Below are positions 16,551-25,902 of a stretch of DNA of 64,000 nt, piece by piece; the stretch's first letter is position 1, and each line of letters opens with the position of its first letter. The notes below the pieces were generated by a model. It was given only the letters and a program-made list of their open reading frames with translations. It searched no databases and was not told where the DNA came from. The position numbers were made by a program, and so were the translations under genes. Where the stretch lies: positions 204,166 to 268,165 of the forward strand of contig JAIXXN010000057.1 in NCBI GenBank assembly GCA_027490725.1. The letters run 5' to 3'. The DNA comes from Oxalobacteraceae bacterium (GTDB lineage: Bacteria > Pseudomonadota > Gammaproteobacteria > Burkholderiales > Burkholderiaceae_D).

Positions 16551-18158
16551 ATGTTCGACCGTATCACTATCCGGGCCCGCCTGACCGGCACCATCACCCT
16601 GCTGGCATTACTGATTGTGTTTGTTGGCGTACGGGGTATTTTTGAGTTGCGAAATAGCAACGCCGTGTTGCGCGATGTATATGGTAATTCCATGACCTCC
16701 ATGAAGGCTGTTTACGAGGCGCAGATCCAGATTGATAGAGCCCGATTATCGCTGGATCGGGTGGCACTCGCGATCGATGCGCCCGCTTCGCAAGAGCCCC
16801 TGAAGAAAGCCCAGGACTTCATCAACGGCAACGAAAAATACTGGCAAAGCTATCTGGCGCTGCCCTTCGGTGCTGGCGAAAAAGAACTGGCCGACAAAGT
16901 GGAAGCGTCCCGGCAGGCACTGATACGCGAGGGCTTGCAGCCAGCCATCAAGGCGCTGACGGAAAAGAATCAGGAAGAAATCCAGCGCCTGATGCTGGGA
17001 GAAATTACTCGCCTGTTCCGCCTATTTGTGGAGAGCACGGAAAAGCTCACCACCTACCAACTGAATAGCACCAAACAACATTACGAAGAGAGTCAGGCCG
17101 CCTATCAACGCGCCCTGACGCTGTCGGTGGCTGCGATTGTGCTGGGACTCGGCCTTGCCGGGGTTTCCGGCCTGATGTTGCTGCGCGCGGTAATGTCGCC
17201 AGTGGACGCAACCCGTCAGCATTTCGAAGCTATGGCGCAGGGGCATCTGGATAACCCCATCGAAACGGGCCGCGCTGACGAAATGGGCGCCATGATGACG
17301 GGCTTGCAGCAGATGCAGGAACGCCTCGCCGGCACGGTGCGCAGCGTGCGTGAAGGCAGTGATGCCATCGCGCTGGCCAGTAGCGAAATCGCGGCAGGCA
17401 ATCTGGATCTATCGCGCCGTACCGAGCAACAGGCGGCCAGTCTCGAGGAAACCGCTTCATCGCTGGAAGAGCTCACCTCGACCGTGCGGCAGAATTCCGA
17501 AAGCGCCCGGCAAGCCAGTTCGCTGGCCAGTTCCGCCTCCGACATTGCGATTAAAGGCGGCGAATTAGTCAGCCGCGTGATCGACACCATGGGCTCGATC
17601 ACCGCTTCCTCGGACAAGATTGCCGACATTATCGGTGTGATCGACGGAATCGCTTTCCAGACCAATATTCTGGCCCTGAATGCCGCTGTGGAAGCGGCCC
17701 GTGCTGGCGAACAGGGGCGCGGCTTCGCCGTGGTGGCGACCGAAGTGCGTAATCTGGCCCAGCGTTCCGCCGCAGCGGCCAAGGATATCAAGGCACTCAT
17801 CACGGACTCGGTCGAGCAGGTCGGCAGTGGTAGTGCGCTGGTCAATCAGGCCGGCAGCACGATGGATGAAATCGTCAGCAGTGTGCGCCGAGTCAGCGAC
17901 ATCATCAGTGAAATCAGCGCCGCTGGCCATGAGCAGGAAACCGGCATCGAGCAGATCAATCAGGCCGTGGCAGAAATGGACAATGTCACGCAGCAGAACG
18001 CAGCGCTGGTGGAGCAAGCTGCTGCGGCCTCGCAAGCTATGCAGGAACAGGCTGCCAAGCTGGCGCAGATGGTGGCGGTATTCCGTATCGCCGGCGCTCA
18101 GCAACCATCCGGCATGGCGCGCAAGGCCTTGCCACGCCGTAGCGCCATCGCCGGCTAA
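16551..18158 (+). CDS. Methyl-accepting chemotaxis protein, four-helix sensor type
   Basis: A 535-residue transducer. A membrane helix at residues 9-30 is followed by a helical periplasmic domain (about 31-185, Tar/4HB type), a second membrane helix (about 187-212), HAMP (about 213-265) and a long coiled-coil signalling domain. The hairpin tip sequence IIGVIDGIAFQTNILALN and VEAARAGEQGRGFAVVA is the universal kinase-contact region. The QTNILALNAAVEAARAGEQG pattern and total length fit the 36-heptad class. No NWETF-type CheR tether is present at the C terminus. The ligand is unknown. It lies directly downstream of the 13-bp repeat array and meets a hybrid kinase gene tail to tail. Confidence 0.93.
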   Translation: MFDRITIRARLTGTITLLALLIVFVGVRGIFELRNSNAVLRDVYGNSMTSMKAVYEAQIQIDRARLSLDRVALAIDAPASQEPLKKAQDFINGNEKYWQSYLALPFGAGEKELADKVEASRQALIREGLQPAIKALTEKNQEEIQRLMLGEITRLFRLFVESTEKLTTYQLNSTKQHYEESQAAYQRALTLSVAAIVLGLGLAGVSGLMLLRAVMSPVDATRQHFEAMAQGHLDNPIETGRADEMGAMMTGLQQMQERLAGTVRSVREGSDAIALASSEIAAGNLDLSRRTEQQAASLEETASSLEELTSTVRQNSESARQASSLASSASDIAIKGGELVSRVIDTMGSITASSDKIADIIGVIDGIAFQTNILALNAAVEAARAGEQGRGFAVVATEVRNLAQRSAAAAKDIKALITDSVEQVGSGSALVNQAGSTMDEIVSSVRRVSDIISEISAAGHEQETGIEQINQAVAEMDNVTQQNAALVEQAAAASQAMQEQAAKLAQMVAVFRIAGAQQPSGMARKALPRRSAIAG

Positions 18159-21100
18159 TTGTCCAGCGAGTGCGGCGGTGCCACACTGGAGGCGCCGCCA
18201 GCACGTGGCGGCAGATAGCGCAGTATCGTCGCAATCATCTGTTCGACATCGACCGGTTTGCCGATGAAATCGTCCATCCCGGCGGCAATACACTGCTCGC
18301 GTTCGGACGCCATCACCCCCGCTGTCATGGCCAGTACCGGTAATTGCAGCCGTAGTTCGGCACGGATCGCGCGGGTCGCGGTGTACCCATCCATCTTCGG
18401 CATCTGCACATCCATCAGCACCAGATCGAAGGGCTGGCCGGTGCGCAGCAAGGCCAGCGCCTGTTCGCCATGCTCGGCCAGCGTGACCTGCGCGCCAGCC
18501 TGCTCGAGGATGCCGCGCGCTACCGCCTGATTGATCAGATTATCTTCCGCCAGCAACAGGCGTGCGCCGGCCAGCAACTGCGGTTGCGCTTGCGCCAACA
18601 CGGGCGCAAGCACCCCGTGCGCACTCGCCAGCGCGCTCTGCACCGTGTCATACAAAGTGGAGGCGGTGACCGGCTTGGTGAGGAAGGCCGGCGCGCTTTG
18701 ATCCGCCAGCTCCTGCGTCAGTTTGCTGCGCCCGTAGGCGTTCACCATACAGATCAGCGGCAGGCCGAATTCCTGACGGATGGTCGCAATCAGTGCCGGC
18801 CCCGCCATATCCGGCAGCCGCCAGTCCACTAGCACCACGTCGAAAACCACGCCGACGCACAGCCGTGCCAGCGCATCGCTGGCGCAACTGGTCAGCTCAC
18901 AGGTCCAGCCCCAGGCTTCGATCGTCATTGCCAGATAGGCGCGACTGGTGGGATTGTCGTCCACCACCAGTAAGTGGCGTGCCGCAGTGCTGCGCGCCGG
19001 ACGCTGGTTCTGCCCTAGCTGGAATGGCAGCGTCACCACGAAGCTACTGCCCTGCCCCGCTTCGCTCTGCACAACGACGCTGCCCCCCAGTAGTTCGATC
19101 AACCCTTTGGAGATGGTCAGCCCCAGTCCGGTACCGCCAAAGCGCCGGGTCGTCGACAGATCGCCCTGCACGAATGGCGAGAACAGGCGCGCCAATTGTT
19201 CTTCGCTCATGCCGATGCCGCTATCCCGCACCGTAAAGCGCAGCATGACCGCGCTGTCGACTGTCTCTGCCCGCTCGACCAATACCGCCACCTCGCCCTG
19301 CTCGGTAAACTTGATGGCATTGCCGGTCAGATTGACCAGAATCTGCTGCAAACGCAGGGCGTCGCCGATCAGCGCACGTGGCACATCGGCGCCGACCCCC
19401 AGACATAATTCCAGATTCCGGTCACCCACGTTGATACTCATAATACTGGCCAGCGCATGCAGTACATCGTCCAGCACAAACGGCGCCGGATACATTTCGA
19501 TTTTGCCCGCACTCATTTTGGAGAAGTCGAGGATGTCGTTCAGGATGCCCAGCAGCGACTGTCCCGAGGCGCGGATCATTTCCAGATAGCGCGCCTGCTC
19601 CGCCGATAAGCCGGTCAGCGAAAGCAAATGGGCCATGCCTAGCACCGCATTCATCGGTGTGCGCAATTCGTGGCTCATATTGGCTACAAACACATCTTTC
19701 GCCGCGCTAGCGAGCTGGGCCTGTTCCATGGCCTGGCGCAATTCCCGCTCTACCCGTTTGCGTTCCGTCACATCCCGCAAAATGCCGACAAACAGATGCT
19801 GCTCACCGACATACAGGGCGCGGATCGACAGTTCCAGCGCAAAGGTGCTGCCATTTTTACGTAGGCCCGGTACTTCGACATTGTTACGCCCGACCACGGT
19901 GGGCGCGAAGCCGGCCAGATAGCGCGCCACCCCGGCATGGTGTGCTGCCCGCATCGCCTGCGGCATCAGACAACTCATTTCCTGTCCCACCACCTCGTCG
20001 GCGCTGTAGCCGAAAATTCCGCTGGCGGCCCGGTTGAAGGAGGCAATTTTGCCGTCCGCCGTCATGGTGATGATGCCGTCGCCGACATTGTCCATCACAG
20101 TACGGGTACGGACCTCTTTGTCGATGGCGTCGCGCCGGGCTGCCTGCAACTCCCGGGTACGCGCCTCGATCGCACTTTCCAGTTGATCCCGATACTGTTG
20201 CAATTCGGTTTCCACTTCCTGTAGCGTCTGCATGGCCTGGGCGACCTCGCGAAATTGCGGCGTGATCGCCAATTGCTGCAACTGGCCACGTTTGCCCAGC
20301 GTACTGGTGGCCAGCGACAGGGCCCGCACCGACGCTTCAATGCGCCGCGCGAAGTACCATGCGCCCAGAATGCCGAGTGCCAGCAGACTAAATACCCCAA
20401 GACTGATCCAGCGTATCGAGGCCAGCATTTCGGCCAGCACCGTGCTGCGCGGCACACCAATGACCACCGCCCAGCCGGAAGTCTGGGCATGGCTGTACAT
20501 GGAATACACGGGCGTGCCTTCCAGTGTGGTGGTGCGGATTGCCGCCTCGCCGCTGCTGGCCATGCCGGCCAGTAGCGAAGGCGAACCATACTTGCCGACA
20601 AACTTTTCGGCCTGATGGGAGCGCGCCACAATCACGCCTTGGCGGTCAAAGATTCCGGCCACCCGTCCTTCAGGTAAATGCTGTTCAGTGAGAACTTTGC
20701 CGAGCCGCTCAGGCAGAAAGGCGACCGACAGCACATATTTCACCTTGCCTTCACGCAGTACCGGAACGTGGATGGCGACCAACGGACGCTGCAACGCGCC
20801 GCCGATAAAAATATCGGAGATGACCGTTTTGCCAGTCTGGAAGACCTGATTGATGCGCTCGTAGCTGCCGGGGTCGGGCAATCGGGCGCCATAAGGTCGC
20901 ACCGTATTCAGTAATTGCACCGAATCCCGATCGCTGAGGACAAAATTAGAGCCGGGGAATTCCGGACGCAGCGCCGCACGGGCCAGCGCATAGAAAGCGG
21001 CCAGATCCCCTTGATCCAGACTGGGCGCATGGGATAAGGCCAGCGCCATGCTGATCCCGGTGTTAATGTCGCGGTCCACCGCCTGGGCCAGTGCGCGTGC

Positions 21101-21271
21101 CGTGATCAGCGATTCCAGCTGGATCTGATCGCGCTCCCGTTCGTAGAAATTATTCGCCAGCAATACCAGACCGAGCAGTGCCGGCACGACACAGGCCCAC
21201 ACCAGCGCGTAAATCTGCGCGCGGATCGTGGGCAAGGGGTGGGCAAGGGGTAGCTCGTTCATGATAGACAT
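18155..21271 (-). CDS. Hybrid sensor histidine kinase with periplasmic sensor, PAS and two receivers
   Basis: A 1038-residue kinase. Two membrane helices (about 20-41 and 287-306) flank a periplasmic domain of about 245 residues, probably double-Cache. Next come a HAMP-like/coiled-coil linker, a PAS domain (about 390-505), HisKA with NMSHELRTPMN (His534), HATPase with NLTGNAIKF and GTGLGL motifs, and two receiver domains with phospho-acceptor Asp816 and Asp954. Both receivers keep the acidic pocket (VVDDN, LAEDN). This is a BarA/phosphorelay-type architecture but has no Hpt domain, so an external Hpt protein or response regulator is expected. Its stop overlaps the chemoreceptor stop. The start lacks a strong ribosome site; ATG 21262 is an alternative. 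Confidence 0.9.
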   Translation of the reverse strand: MSIMNELPLAHPLPTIRAQIYALVWACVVPALLGLVLLANNFYERERDQIQLESLITARALAQAVDRDINTGISMALALSHAPSLDQGDLAAFYALARAALRPEFPGSNFVLSDRDSVQLLNTVRPYGARLPDPGSYERINQVFQTGKTVISDIFIGGALQRPLVAIHVPVLREGKVKYVLSVAFLPERLGKVLTEQHLPEGRVAGIFDRQGVIVARSHQAEKFVGKYGSPSLLAGMASSGEAAIRTTTLEGTPVYSMYSHAQTSGWAVVIGVPRSTVLAEMLASIRWISLGVFSLLALGILGAWYFARRIEASVRALSLATSTLGKRGQLQQLAITPQFREVAQAMQTLQEVETELQQYRDQLESAIEARTRELQAARRDAIDKEVRTRTVMDNVGDGIITMTADGKIASFNRAASGIFGYSADEVVGQEMSCLMPQAMRAAHHAGVARYLAGFAPTVVGRNNVEVPGLRKNGSTFALELSIRALYVGEQHLFVGILRDVTERKRVERELRQAMEQAQLASAAKDVFVANMSHELRTPMNAVLGMAHLLSLTGLSAEQARYLEMIRASGQSLLGILNDILDFSKMSAGKIEMYPAPFVLDDVLHALASIMSINVGDRNLELCLGVGADVPRALIGDALRLQQILVNLTGNAIKFTEQGEVAVLVERAETVDSAVMLRFTVRDSGIGMSEEQLARLFSPFVQGDLSTTRRFGGTGLGLTISKGLIELLGGSVVVQSEAGQGSSFVVTLPFQLGQNQRPARSTAARHLLVVDDNPTSRAYLAMTIEAWGWTCELTSCASDALARLCVGVVFDVVLVDWRLPDMAGPALIATIRQEFGLPLICMVNAYGRSKLTQELADQSAPAFLTKPVTASTLYDTVQSALASAHGVLAPVLAQAQPQLLAGARLLLAEDNLINQAVARGILEQAGAQVTLAEHGEQALALLRTGQPFDLVLMDVQMPKMDGYTATRAIRAELRLQLPVLAMTAGVMASEREQCIAAGMDDFIGKPVDVEQMIATILRYLPPRAGGASSVAPPHSLDN

Positions 21272-21339
21272 ATTTTCATTTTAACAACTCTAGCACACTG
21301 CTAGCCCGTGCGCAGCAGCTGCGGCGCCGCTATACCACA

Positions 21340-22479
21340 CTACAACGCCGCGCCCATCTTCAGCACAGCGGCGACGTTGCGCGCGGCCAGGCGTAGATTG
21401 ACCGCCGCCTCATCGAGCGCCTGCGCAACCGTACAGGGGCGTTGCACTGCGCCGAAGGTGGCGGCAATGCCGTGCTCGAACACCGCTTCGACCTGCGCTC
21501 CCAGACAGCCGCCGATCGCAATCACCGGCTTGCCATGGCCTTGTGCGATCCGGGCTACGCCGATCGGGGTTTTGCCATGCACCGTCTGGGCGTCGATGCG
21601 CCCTTCACCGGTCAGCACCAGATCGGCACTGGCGATGGCCGCTTCCAGCCCCACGGCCTCGGCCACAATCTCGACGCCGGGACGCAAGCGCCCGCGCAGG
21701 AACACCAGCATTGCGGCAGCGATTCCCCCGCCCGCGCCGGCACCGGGCACAGCGGCAATCTGCTGGCCTAGCTGGTGTTCGATCACGCTGGCGTAGTGGC
21801 TCAGACAGGCGTCCAGCTGTTGCACCTGCTGGGGCGTGGCGCCCTTCTGCGGGCCGAAGATAGCCGAAGCGCCGTGCGGCCCCAGCAGAGGATTATCGAC
21901 ATCGCAGGCAATCTCGAACTGGCACTCGGCCAGCCGCGGGTCCAGCCCGGTTAGATCGAAACGCTGCAGTGCTGCCAGCCCCGCCCCGCCGGGTGCCAGC
22001 GGCTGTCCGGCGCCATCCAGCAAGCGGACGCCGAGCGCCTGCAGCATGCCGGCGCCGCCATCGTTGGTGGCGCTCCCGCCCACCCCGAGAATGAAGCGGC
22101 GCGCACCGCCATCGAGTGCTGCGCGGATCAGTTGCCCAGTGCCATAGGTGCTGGCACGCAGCACATCGCGCTCGCCGGGCGGCACCAGTTCCAGCCCGCT
22201 GGCAGCGGCCATTTCGATCACCGCGCACTGGCCATCCCCCATCAAGCCGTAGAACGCCTGCACCGGCTTACCCAGCGGGCCTGCCACTGTCAGCGCAATC
22301 CGCCGCCCTGCGCTGGCATCAATCAGCGCCTGCACAGTACCTTCGCCACCATCGGCCATCGGCAACAGGCAATATTCCGCATCCGGAAAGATGGCGCGAA
22401 AACCGGCGGCAATTTCTGCAGCCACGGCGAGCGCACTGAGACTTTCTTTGAACGAATCGGGTGCAATCACAATTTTCAT
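21340..22479 (-). CDS. garK: Glycerate 2-kinase
   Basis: A 379-residue kinase of the GarK/GlxK family. MKIVIAPDSFKESLSA at the start, the LPMADGGEGTVQAL segment, LGVGGSATNDGGAGMLQALG and LVLTGEGRID near the end are all strong family motifs. It phosphorylates D-glycerate with ATP, giving 2-phosphoglycerate in the glyoxylate/tartronate route. The frame is open from a GTG at 22497, but ATG 22479 gives the standard N terminus. No other glycerate pathway genes are adjacent. The upstream region carries CTACC-AAAA-GGTAG (22523-22536), a small hairpin in the leader. Confidence 0.92.
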   Translation of the reverse strand: MKIVIAPDSFKESLSALAVAAEIAAGFRAIFPDAEYCLLPMADGGEGTVQALIDASAGRRIALTVAGPLGKPVQAFYGLMGDGQCAVIEMAAASGLELVPPGERDVLRASTYGTGQLIRAALDGGARRFILGVGGSATNDGGAGMLQALGVRLLDGAGQPLAPGGAGLAALQRFDLTGLDPRLAECQFEIACDVDNPLLGPHGASAIFGPQKGATPQQVQQLDACLSHYASVIEHQLGQQIAAVPGAGAGGGIAAAMLVFLRGRLRPGVEIVAEAVGLEAAIASADLVLTGEGRIDAQTVHGKTPIGVARIAQGHGKPVIAIGGCLGAQVEAVFEHGIAATFGAVQRPCTVAQALDEAAVNLRLAARNVAAVLKMGAAL

Positions 22480-22707
22480 AGAGGCTGACCGTTGCACGTG
22501 AGAGACAGTTAGGGTGCTTATCCTACCAAAAGGTAGCCGACTGTGGCGTAGTTACGACGCTTGGCAACACCACTGGTCGATATATCATGGTTGTTAAGAC
22601 TGCCATGTTGCGGCAGGCCTGCCATTCTGCTGTATGATCTGCCGTTGCCCAAAGGCCCACAAGGCTGCCGCGGGGACAAAGAACCACCACAATAAAACTG
22701 GAGTCAC

Positions 22708-24099
22708 ATGAGCCTATTTCGCACCAAGAATCTCGACGATATGATCGCCCACAGCCGCAAACCTAGCGGCCTGGCGAAAGTACTCGGTCCATTTGACCTG
22801 ATCCTGATGGGGATAGGCGCCATTGTCGGCACCGGTATCTTCGTACTCACCGGCACCGGCGCCGTCACGGCAGGTCCCGCGCTGACGCTGTCGTTCGTGG
22901 TCGCCGCGATCGCTTGCGGCTTCGCTGCCCTATGCTACGCCGAATTCGCGTCCACCGTACCGGTGGCGGGCTCGATCTACACCTATACTTACGCCACACT
23001 GGGCGAACTGGCAGCGTGGATGATAGGCTGGGACTTACTGCTGGAATACGGACTGGCCACCTCGGCCGTGTCGGTGGGCTGGTCGGGCTACTTCCAGTCG
23101 CTGATCTCCGGTTTCGGTCTGCACCTGCCGGTGGTTCTAACGGCGGCGCCGGGCGCCCTGCCCGGCGTAACCACCTACATCAATCTGCCCGCCCTGATCA
23201 TCATGTTGCTGCTGACGGCCATGCTGGGCTGGGGCGTACGTGAATCGGCCCGTCTGAACAACATCATGGTCGCCATCAAGGTTGGCGTGGTGCTGCTGTT
23301 CATCGTGGTCGGTGCGCGCCACGTTGAACCTGCTAACTGGCAGCCGTTCATGCCTTACGGCTACCACGGCATGCTGACCGCATCGGCGCTGGTATTCTTC
23401 GCTTTCATCGGCTTCGACGCAGTGACCTCGGCCGCAGAAGAAGTGAAAAATCCTGAGCGCGATCTGCCTATCGGCATCATCGGTTCGCTGGCCGCCTGTA
23501 CTGTGCTGTACGTGATCGTATCGGCCATCATGACCGGCATCGTGCCTTACAAACAGTTCCTCGGTGTTGACCATCCGGTCTCGCTGGCACTGAAATTTGC
23601 TGGTGAAAACTGGTTTGCCGGTTTCGTCGATCTGGGTGCAATTCTGGGCATGACCACCGTGATTCTGGTGATGGCTTACGGCCAGACCCGCATTATTTTC
23701 GCCATGTCGCGTGACGGCCTGCTGCCCAAGCGTCTGTCGACCGTGCATCCGCGCCTGAAAACCCCGTTCTTCGCCACCTGGCTGGTCGGTATCGTGTTTG
23801 GTCTGATCGCTGCCGTGGTGCCGCTGAATATTCTGACCGAACTGATCAACATTGGCACGCTGGCGGCCTTTAGTCTGGTGTCGATTGCCGTGATCATCAT
23901 GCGCAAAAAACGCCCCGACCTGAAACGCGCCTTCCGCTGCCCGGGTGTGCCATTCGTGCCAGCGCTGGCCGTGGTGTTCTGCGTCATGTTGATGGCTTAC
24001 CTGAGCGCCTTCACCTGGGTGGCTTTCGGTATCTGGCTGCTGCTCGGTCTGGCGATCTACTTCGGCTATGCCCGCAAGCACTCGCTGCTGAACAAGTAA
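22708..24099 (+). CDS. APC-superfamily amino acid permease, cationic amino acid transporter type
   Basis: A 463-residue permease with 12 or more membrane helices. The N terminus with GLAKVLGPFDLILMGIGAIV then GTGIFVLTG, plus CYAEFASTVPVAGSIYTYTY, FFAFIGFDAVTSAAEEVKNP and MAYGQTRIIFAMSRDGLLP, matches the CAT group (YfnA/YhdG type). It probably imports amino acids; the exact substrate is unknown. A GGAG site lies before the ATG. A strong hairpin follows the stop codon, so it is probably monocistronic. Confidence 0.9.
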   Translation: MSLFRTKNLDDMIAHSRKPSGLAKVLGPFDLILMGIGAIVGTGIFVLTGTGAVTAGPALTLSFVVAAIACGFAALCYAEFASTVPVAGSIYTYTYATLGELAAWMIGWDLLLEYGLATSAVSVGWSGYFQSLISGFGLHLPVVLTAAPGALPGVTTYINLPALIIMLLLTAMLGWGVRESARLNNIMVAIKVGVVLLFIVVGARHVEPANWQPFMPYGYHGMLTASALVFFAFIGFDAVTSAAEEVKNPERDLPIGIIGSLAACTVLYVIVSAIMTGIVPYKQFLGVDHPVSLALKFAGENWFAGFVDLGAILGMTTVILVMAYGQTRIIFAMSRDGLLPKRLSTVHPRLKTPFFATWLVGIVFGLIAAVVPLNILTELINIGTLAAFSLVSIAVIIMRKKRPDLKRAFRCPGVPFVPALAVVFCVMLMAYLSAFTWVAFGIWLLLGLAIYFGYARKHSLLNK

Positions 24100-24111
24100 G
24101 TTCTCCCTGCA

Positions 24112-24137
24112 ATCGAACCGGCCGCCGCCGGTTCGAT
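24112..24137 (+). terminator. Strong hairpin after the permease gene
   Basis: ATCGAACCGG and CCGGTTCGAT form a perfect 10-bp stem around a CCGCCG loop, starting 13 bases after the stop. A T-run is missing, so it may stop transcription weakly or protect the 3' end. Confidence 0.6.
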
Positions 24138-24183
24138 CTAGCGCAAGCGCCAGCGCGGCCAGATATGCGATTGTCTGGCCACG

Positions 24184-25320
24184 ATGGCCAACTCCCCCTA
24201 TTTCTTCCGTAATCTGACGTCACAGCGTGGCGATGCCGGGTTGCGTGCCTACTGGCAGACCCTAGTAGATAGCAGTAGCAGCGCCGAGGCCATCTATCAA
24301 AGCCCGGCTTTCTTCGACTTCCTCAGCGACACCGCGCAGCCTGCGCAAACGCCCCATCTGTACGGCGCCTATCAGAGCGATCCGGAGCGTCTGCTGGGTC
24401 TGATCGTCTTACTGCACCAGTGCCCGCAACCGGGGCAGCCGCGCTGGCTCACGCCAGAGCAACTTGTGGTGCTAGGCAGTGCCGCACTGCTGCCGCAGGC
24501 CGGCCGGCCAGACGCAGCGAAAACGCCGGTCACGGTGCCGCAAACCTCCTTGCTGCACGCGCTACACGCTTATCTACTGCAACAATTTGCCTGTGTCGAG
24601 GCCATCGTGTACCGCGCCCTGCCCGCCGAGCATCCCGTCTGGCAGGCGCTGCTGCAGGATCCGGGTCAATTACTAGCCCTGCATCTGCACGGCTGGCGCA
24701 ACTGCCACTATATGCATCTGCCGTCCGCGTACGCCAGCTACCTGGCACGACTGGGCGCGAAGCGGCGCTACAACCTGAAACGCCAGCAACGTCTACTCAG
24801 CGAACAGGCCGGTGCCGCACTGCGCTTGCAAGCGATCGAAGCGGTCCCGCAATTGCCAGCCTTGCAGCAGGCCCTGACTGGCTGCTGCACCCCGGCGCAA
24901 CGGTCACGACTCTGGAACGGTTCCGAGTTGCACGCGCTGGCGCAGCATGGGCTACTGCTGTGTTACCGCATCGATGCCGGCAGCCAGCCCTGCGGCGTGG
25001 TACTGGGGCTGCAACGGAACGGGATCTACCACCTGTTCAATATTCTTCCGGCGCCACGCTGGCAAGCGCTCTCGGCCGGCACCACGCTGCTGCAACTGGT
25101 GCTCGGCGATCTGTGCGATCAACGTCATTGCCAGCGGCTCGAATTCGGCTACGGTAGCCCGGCCCAGGCGCACCAGTCGAGTAATCAGCTGAGCCGGCGC
25201 AGCCATTTGCTATTACTCAGGCGCAACTGGCGCAACCATCTGCGCTGCCTGGCGCTGAACTGCCGGACCCACTTGCGCGGGATGGCCAGTCACTTAAATT
25301 TTAATAAATCTTTCTTTTGA
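24184..25320 (+). CDS. FemAB/CelD-like GNAT acyltransferase
   Basis: A 378-residue protein with no signal peptide. The segment SYLARLGAKRRYNLKRQQRLL followed by a second half with PCGVVLGLQRNGIYHLFNIL and GTTLLQLVLGDLC resembles the CelD-like GNAT fold (Acetyltransf_6) seen in exopolysaccharide and cellulose loci, and the lipid II FemAB group. The substrate is unknown. The C-terminal end is rich in Arg and His. The gene is rich in Gln and Leu codons but not clearly foreign. A hairpin after the stop separates it from flaG. Assignment to the superfamily is moderate; the exact reaction cannot be stated. Confidence 0.6.
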   Translation: MANSPYFFRNLTSQRGDAGLRAYWQTLVDSSSSAEAIYQSPAFFDFLSDTAQPAQTPHLYGAYQSDPERLLGLIVLLHQCPQPGQPRWLTPEQLVVLGSAALLPQAGRPDAAKTPVTVPQTSLLHALHAYLLQQFACVEAIVYRALPAEHPVWQALLQDPGQLLALHLHGWRNCHYMHLPSAYASYLARLGAKRRYNLKRQQRLLSEQAGAALRLQAIEAVPQLPALQQALTGCCTPAQRSRLWNGSELHALAQHGLLLCYRIDAGSQPCGVVLGLQRNGIYHLFNILPAPRWQALSAGTTLLQLVLGDLCDQRHCQRLEFGYGSPAQAHQSSNQLSRRSHLLLLRRNWRNHLRCLALNCRTHLRGMASHLNFNKSFF

Positions 25321-25342
25321 TTTATTGTGGGACTGGCAAAAT

Positions 25343-25364
25343 AAACCACGCTGAGGCGCGGTTT
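25343..25364 (+). terminator. Hairpin downstream of the acyltransferase gene
   Basis: AAACCACGC and GCGCGGTTT pair with one mismatch around a TGAG loop, 23 bases after the stop. Followed by a weak pyrimidine tract containing TAATTTT. Confidence 0.5.
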
Positions 25365-25370
25365 GACCCT

Positions 25371-25396
25371 CTAATTTTCCCGATGCATGCCGTTAA
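25371..25396 (+). promoter_or_regulatory. Possible flagellar sigma-28 promoter for flaG
   Basis: GCCGTTAA at 25389-25396 differs by one base from the sigma-28 minus-10 GCCGATAA, with CTAA 14 bases upstream at 25371-25374. It lies 58 bases before the flaG ATG. The minus-35 match is weak, so this is only suggestive. Confidence 0.3.
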
Positions 25397-25453
25397 ACAA
25401 TACAGAGGCGGTACGAACCGTCACTTAGCCAGACCTTATAGAAAGAGCATGCG

Positions 25454-25828
25454 ATGAATCTCACACCTATTACTAGCCCGAACGGTCAATCCAGGACGAG
25501 CGATGTCAAGGCTGCCGAGCCATCTGCTGCCAGTGGCAAAGTTGCGCCCGCTGCCTCGGAACCCGCCGCGATTGCCGCTGCCGCCCAGGTCGACCCGGTA
25601 AAAGTCGACAAGACTCAGTTGAAAAACTCGGTGGATGCCATCAATCGCTACCTGAAAGATAACAGCGAGGTGCAGTTCAGCATCGACGATAGCAGCGGCG
25701 CGTCCGTGATCAAGGTGGTTGATACGGAAACCAAAAAGATCCTGCGCCAGTTTCCGTCCCAGCAGGCACTCGACATCAGCAAGGACTTGCAGGGTAAAAC
25801 CGGCCTGCTGCTGAAAGGGCAGGCCTGA
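25454..25828 (+). CDS. flaG: FlaG family flagellar protein
   Basis: A 124-residue protein with an Ala/Pro-rich disordered N-terminal half and a conserved C-terminal domain. NSVDAINRYLKDNSEVQFSI, VIKVVDTETKKILRQFPSQQ and the ending LDISKDLQGKTGLLLK fit FlaG. FlaG affects filament length in several bacteria; its molecular role is poorly understood. It usually sits between flagellin and fliD genes, but here no other flagellar gene is near, so it is an orphan copy. A GAGCATGCG context gives a reasonable ribosome site. Confidence 0.85.
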   Translation: MNLTPITSPNGQSRTSDVKAAEPSAASGKVAPAASEPAAIAAAAQVDPVKVDKTQLKNSVDAINRYLKDNSEVQFSIDDSSGASVIKVVDTETKKILRQFPSQQALDISKDLQGKTGLLLKGQA

Positions 25829-25902
25829 TCCGCCCGGTGCGCTAGGACGGCACTGATCGATTCGTGTCGGCGCTCTAGCGCTAGAATGACATCAGTCCTT
25901 CC

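Noticed and set aside
23137..24081. Minus-strand open frame of 314 codons opposite the amino acid permease
   Set aside because: Antisense shadow of a well-supported membrane protein gene, rich in His and Gln with no domain.
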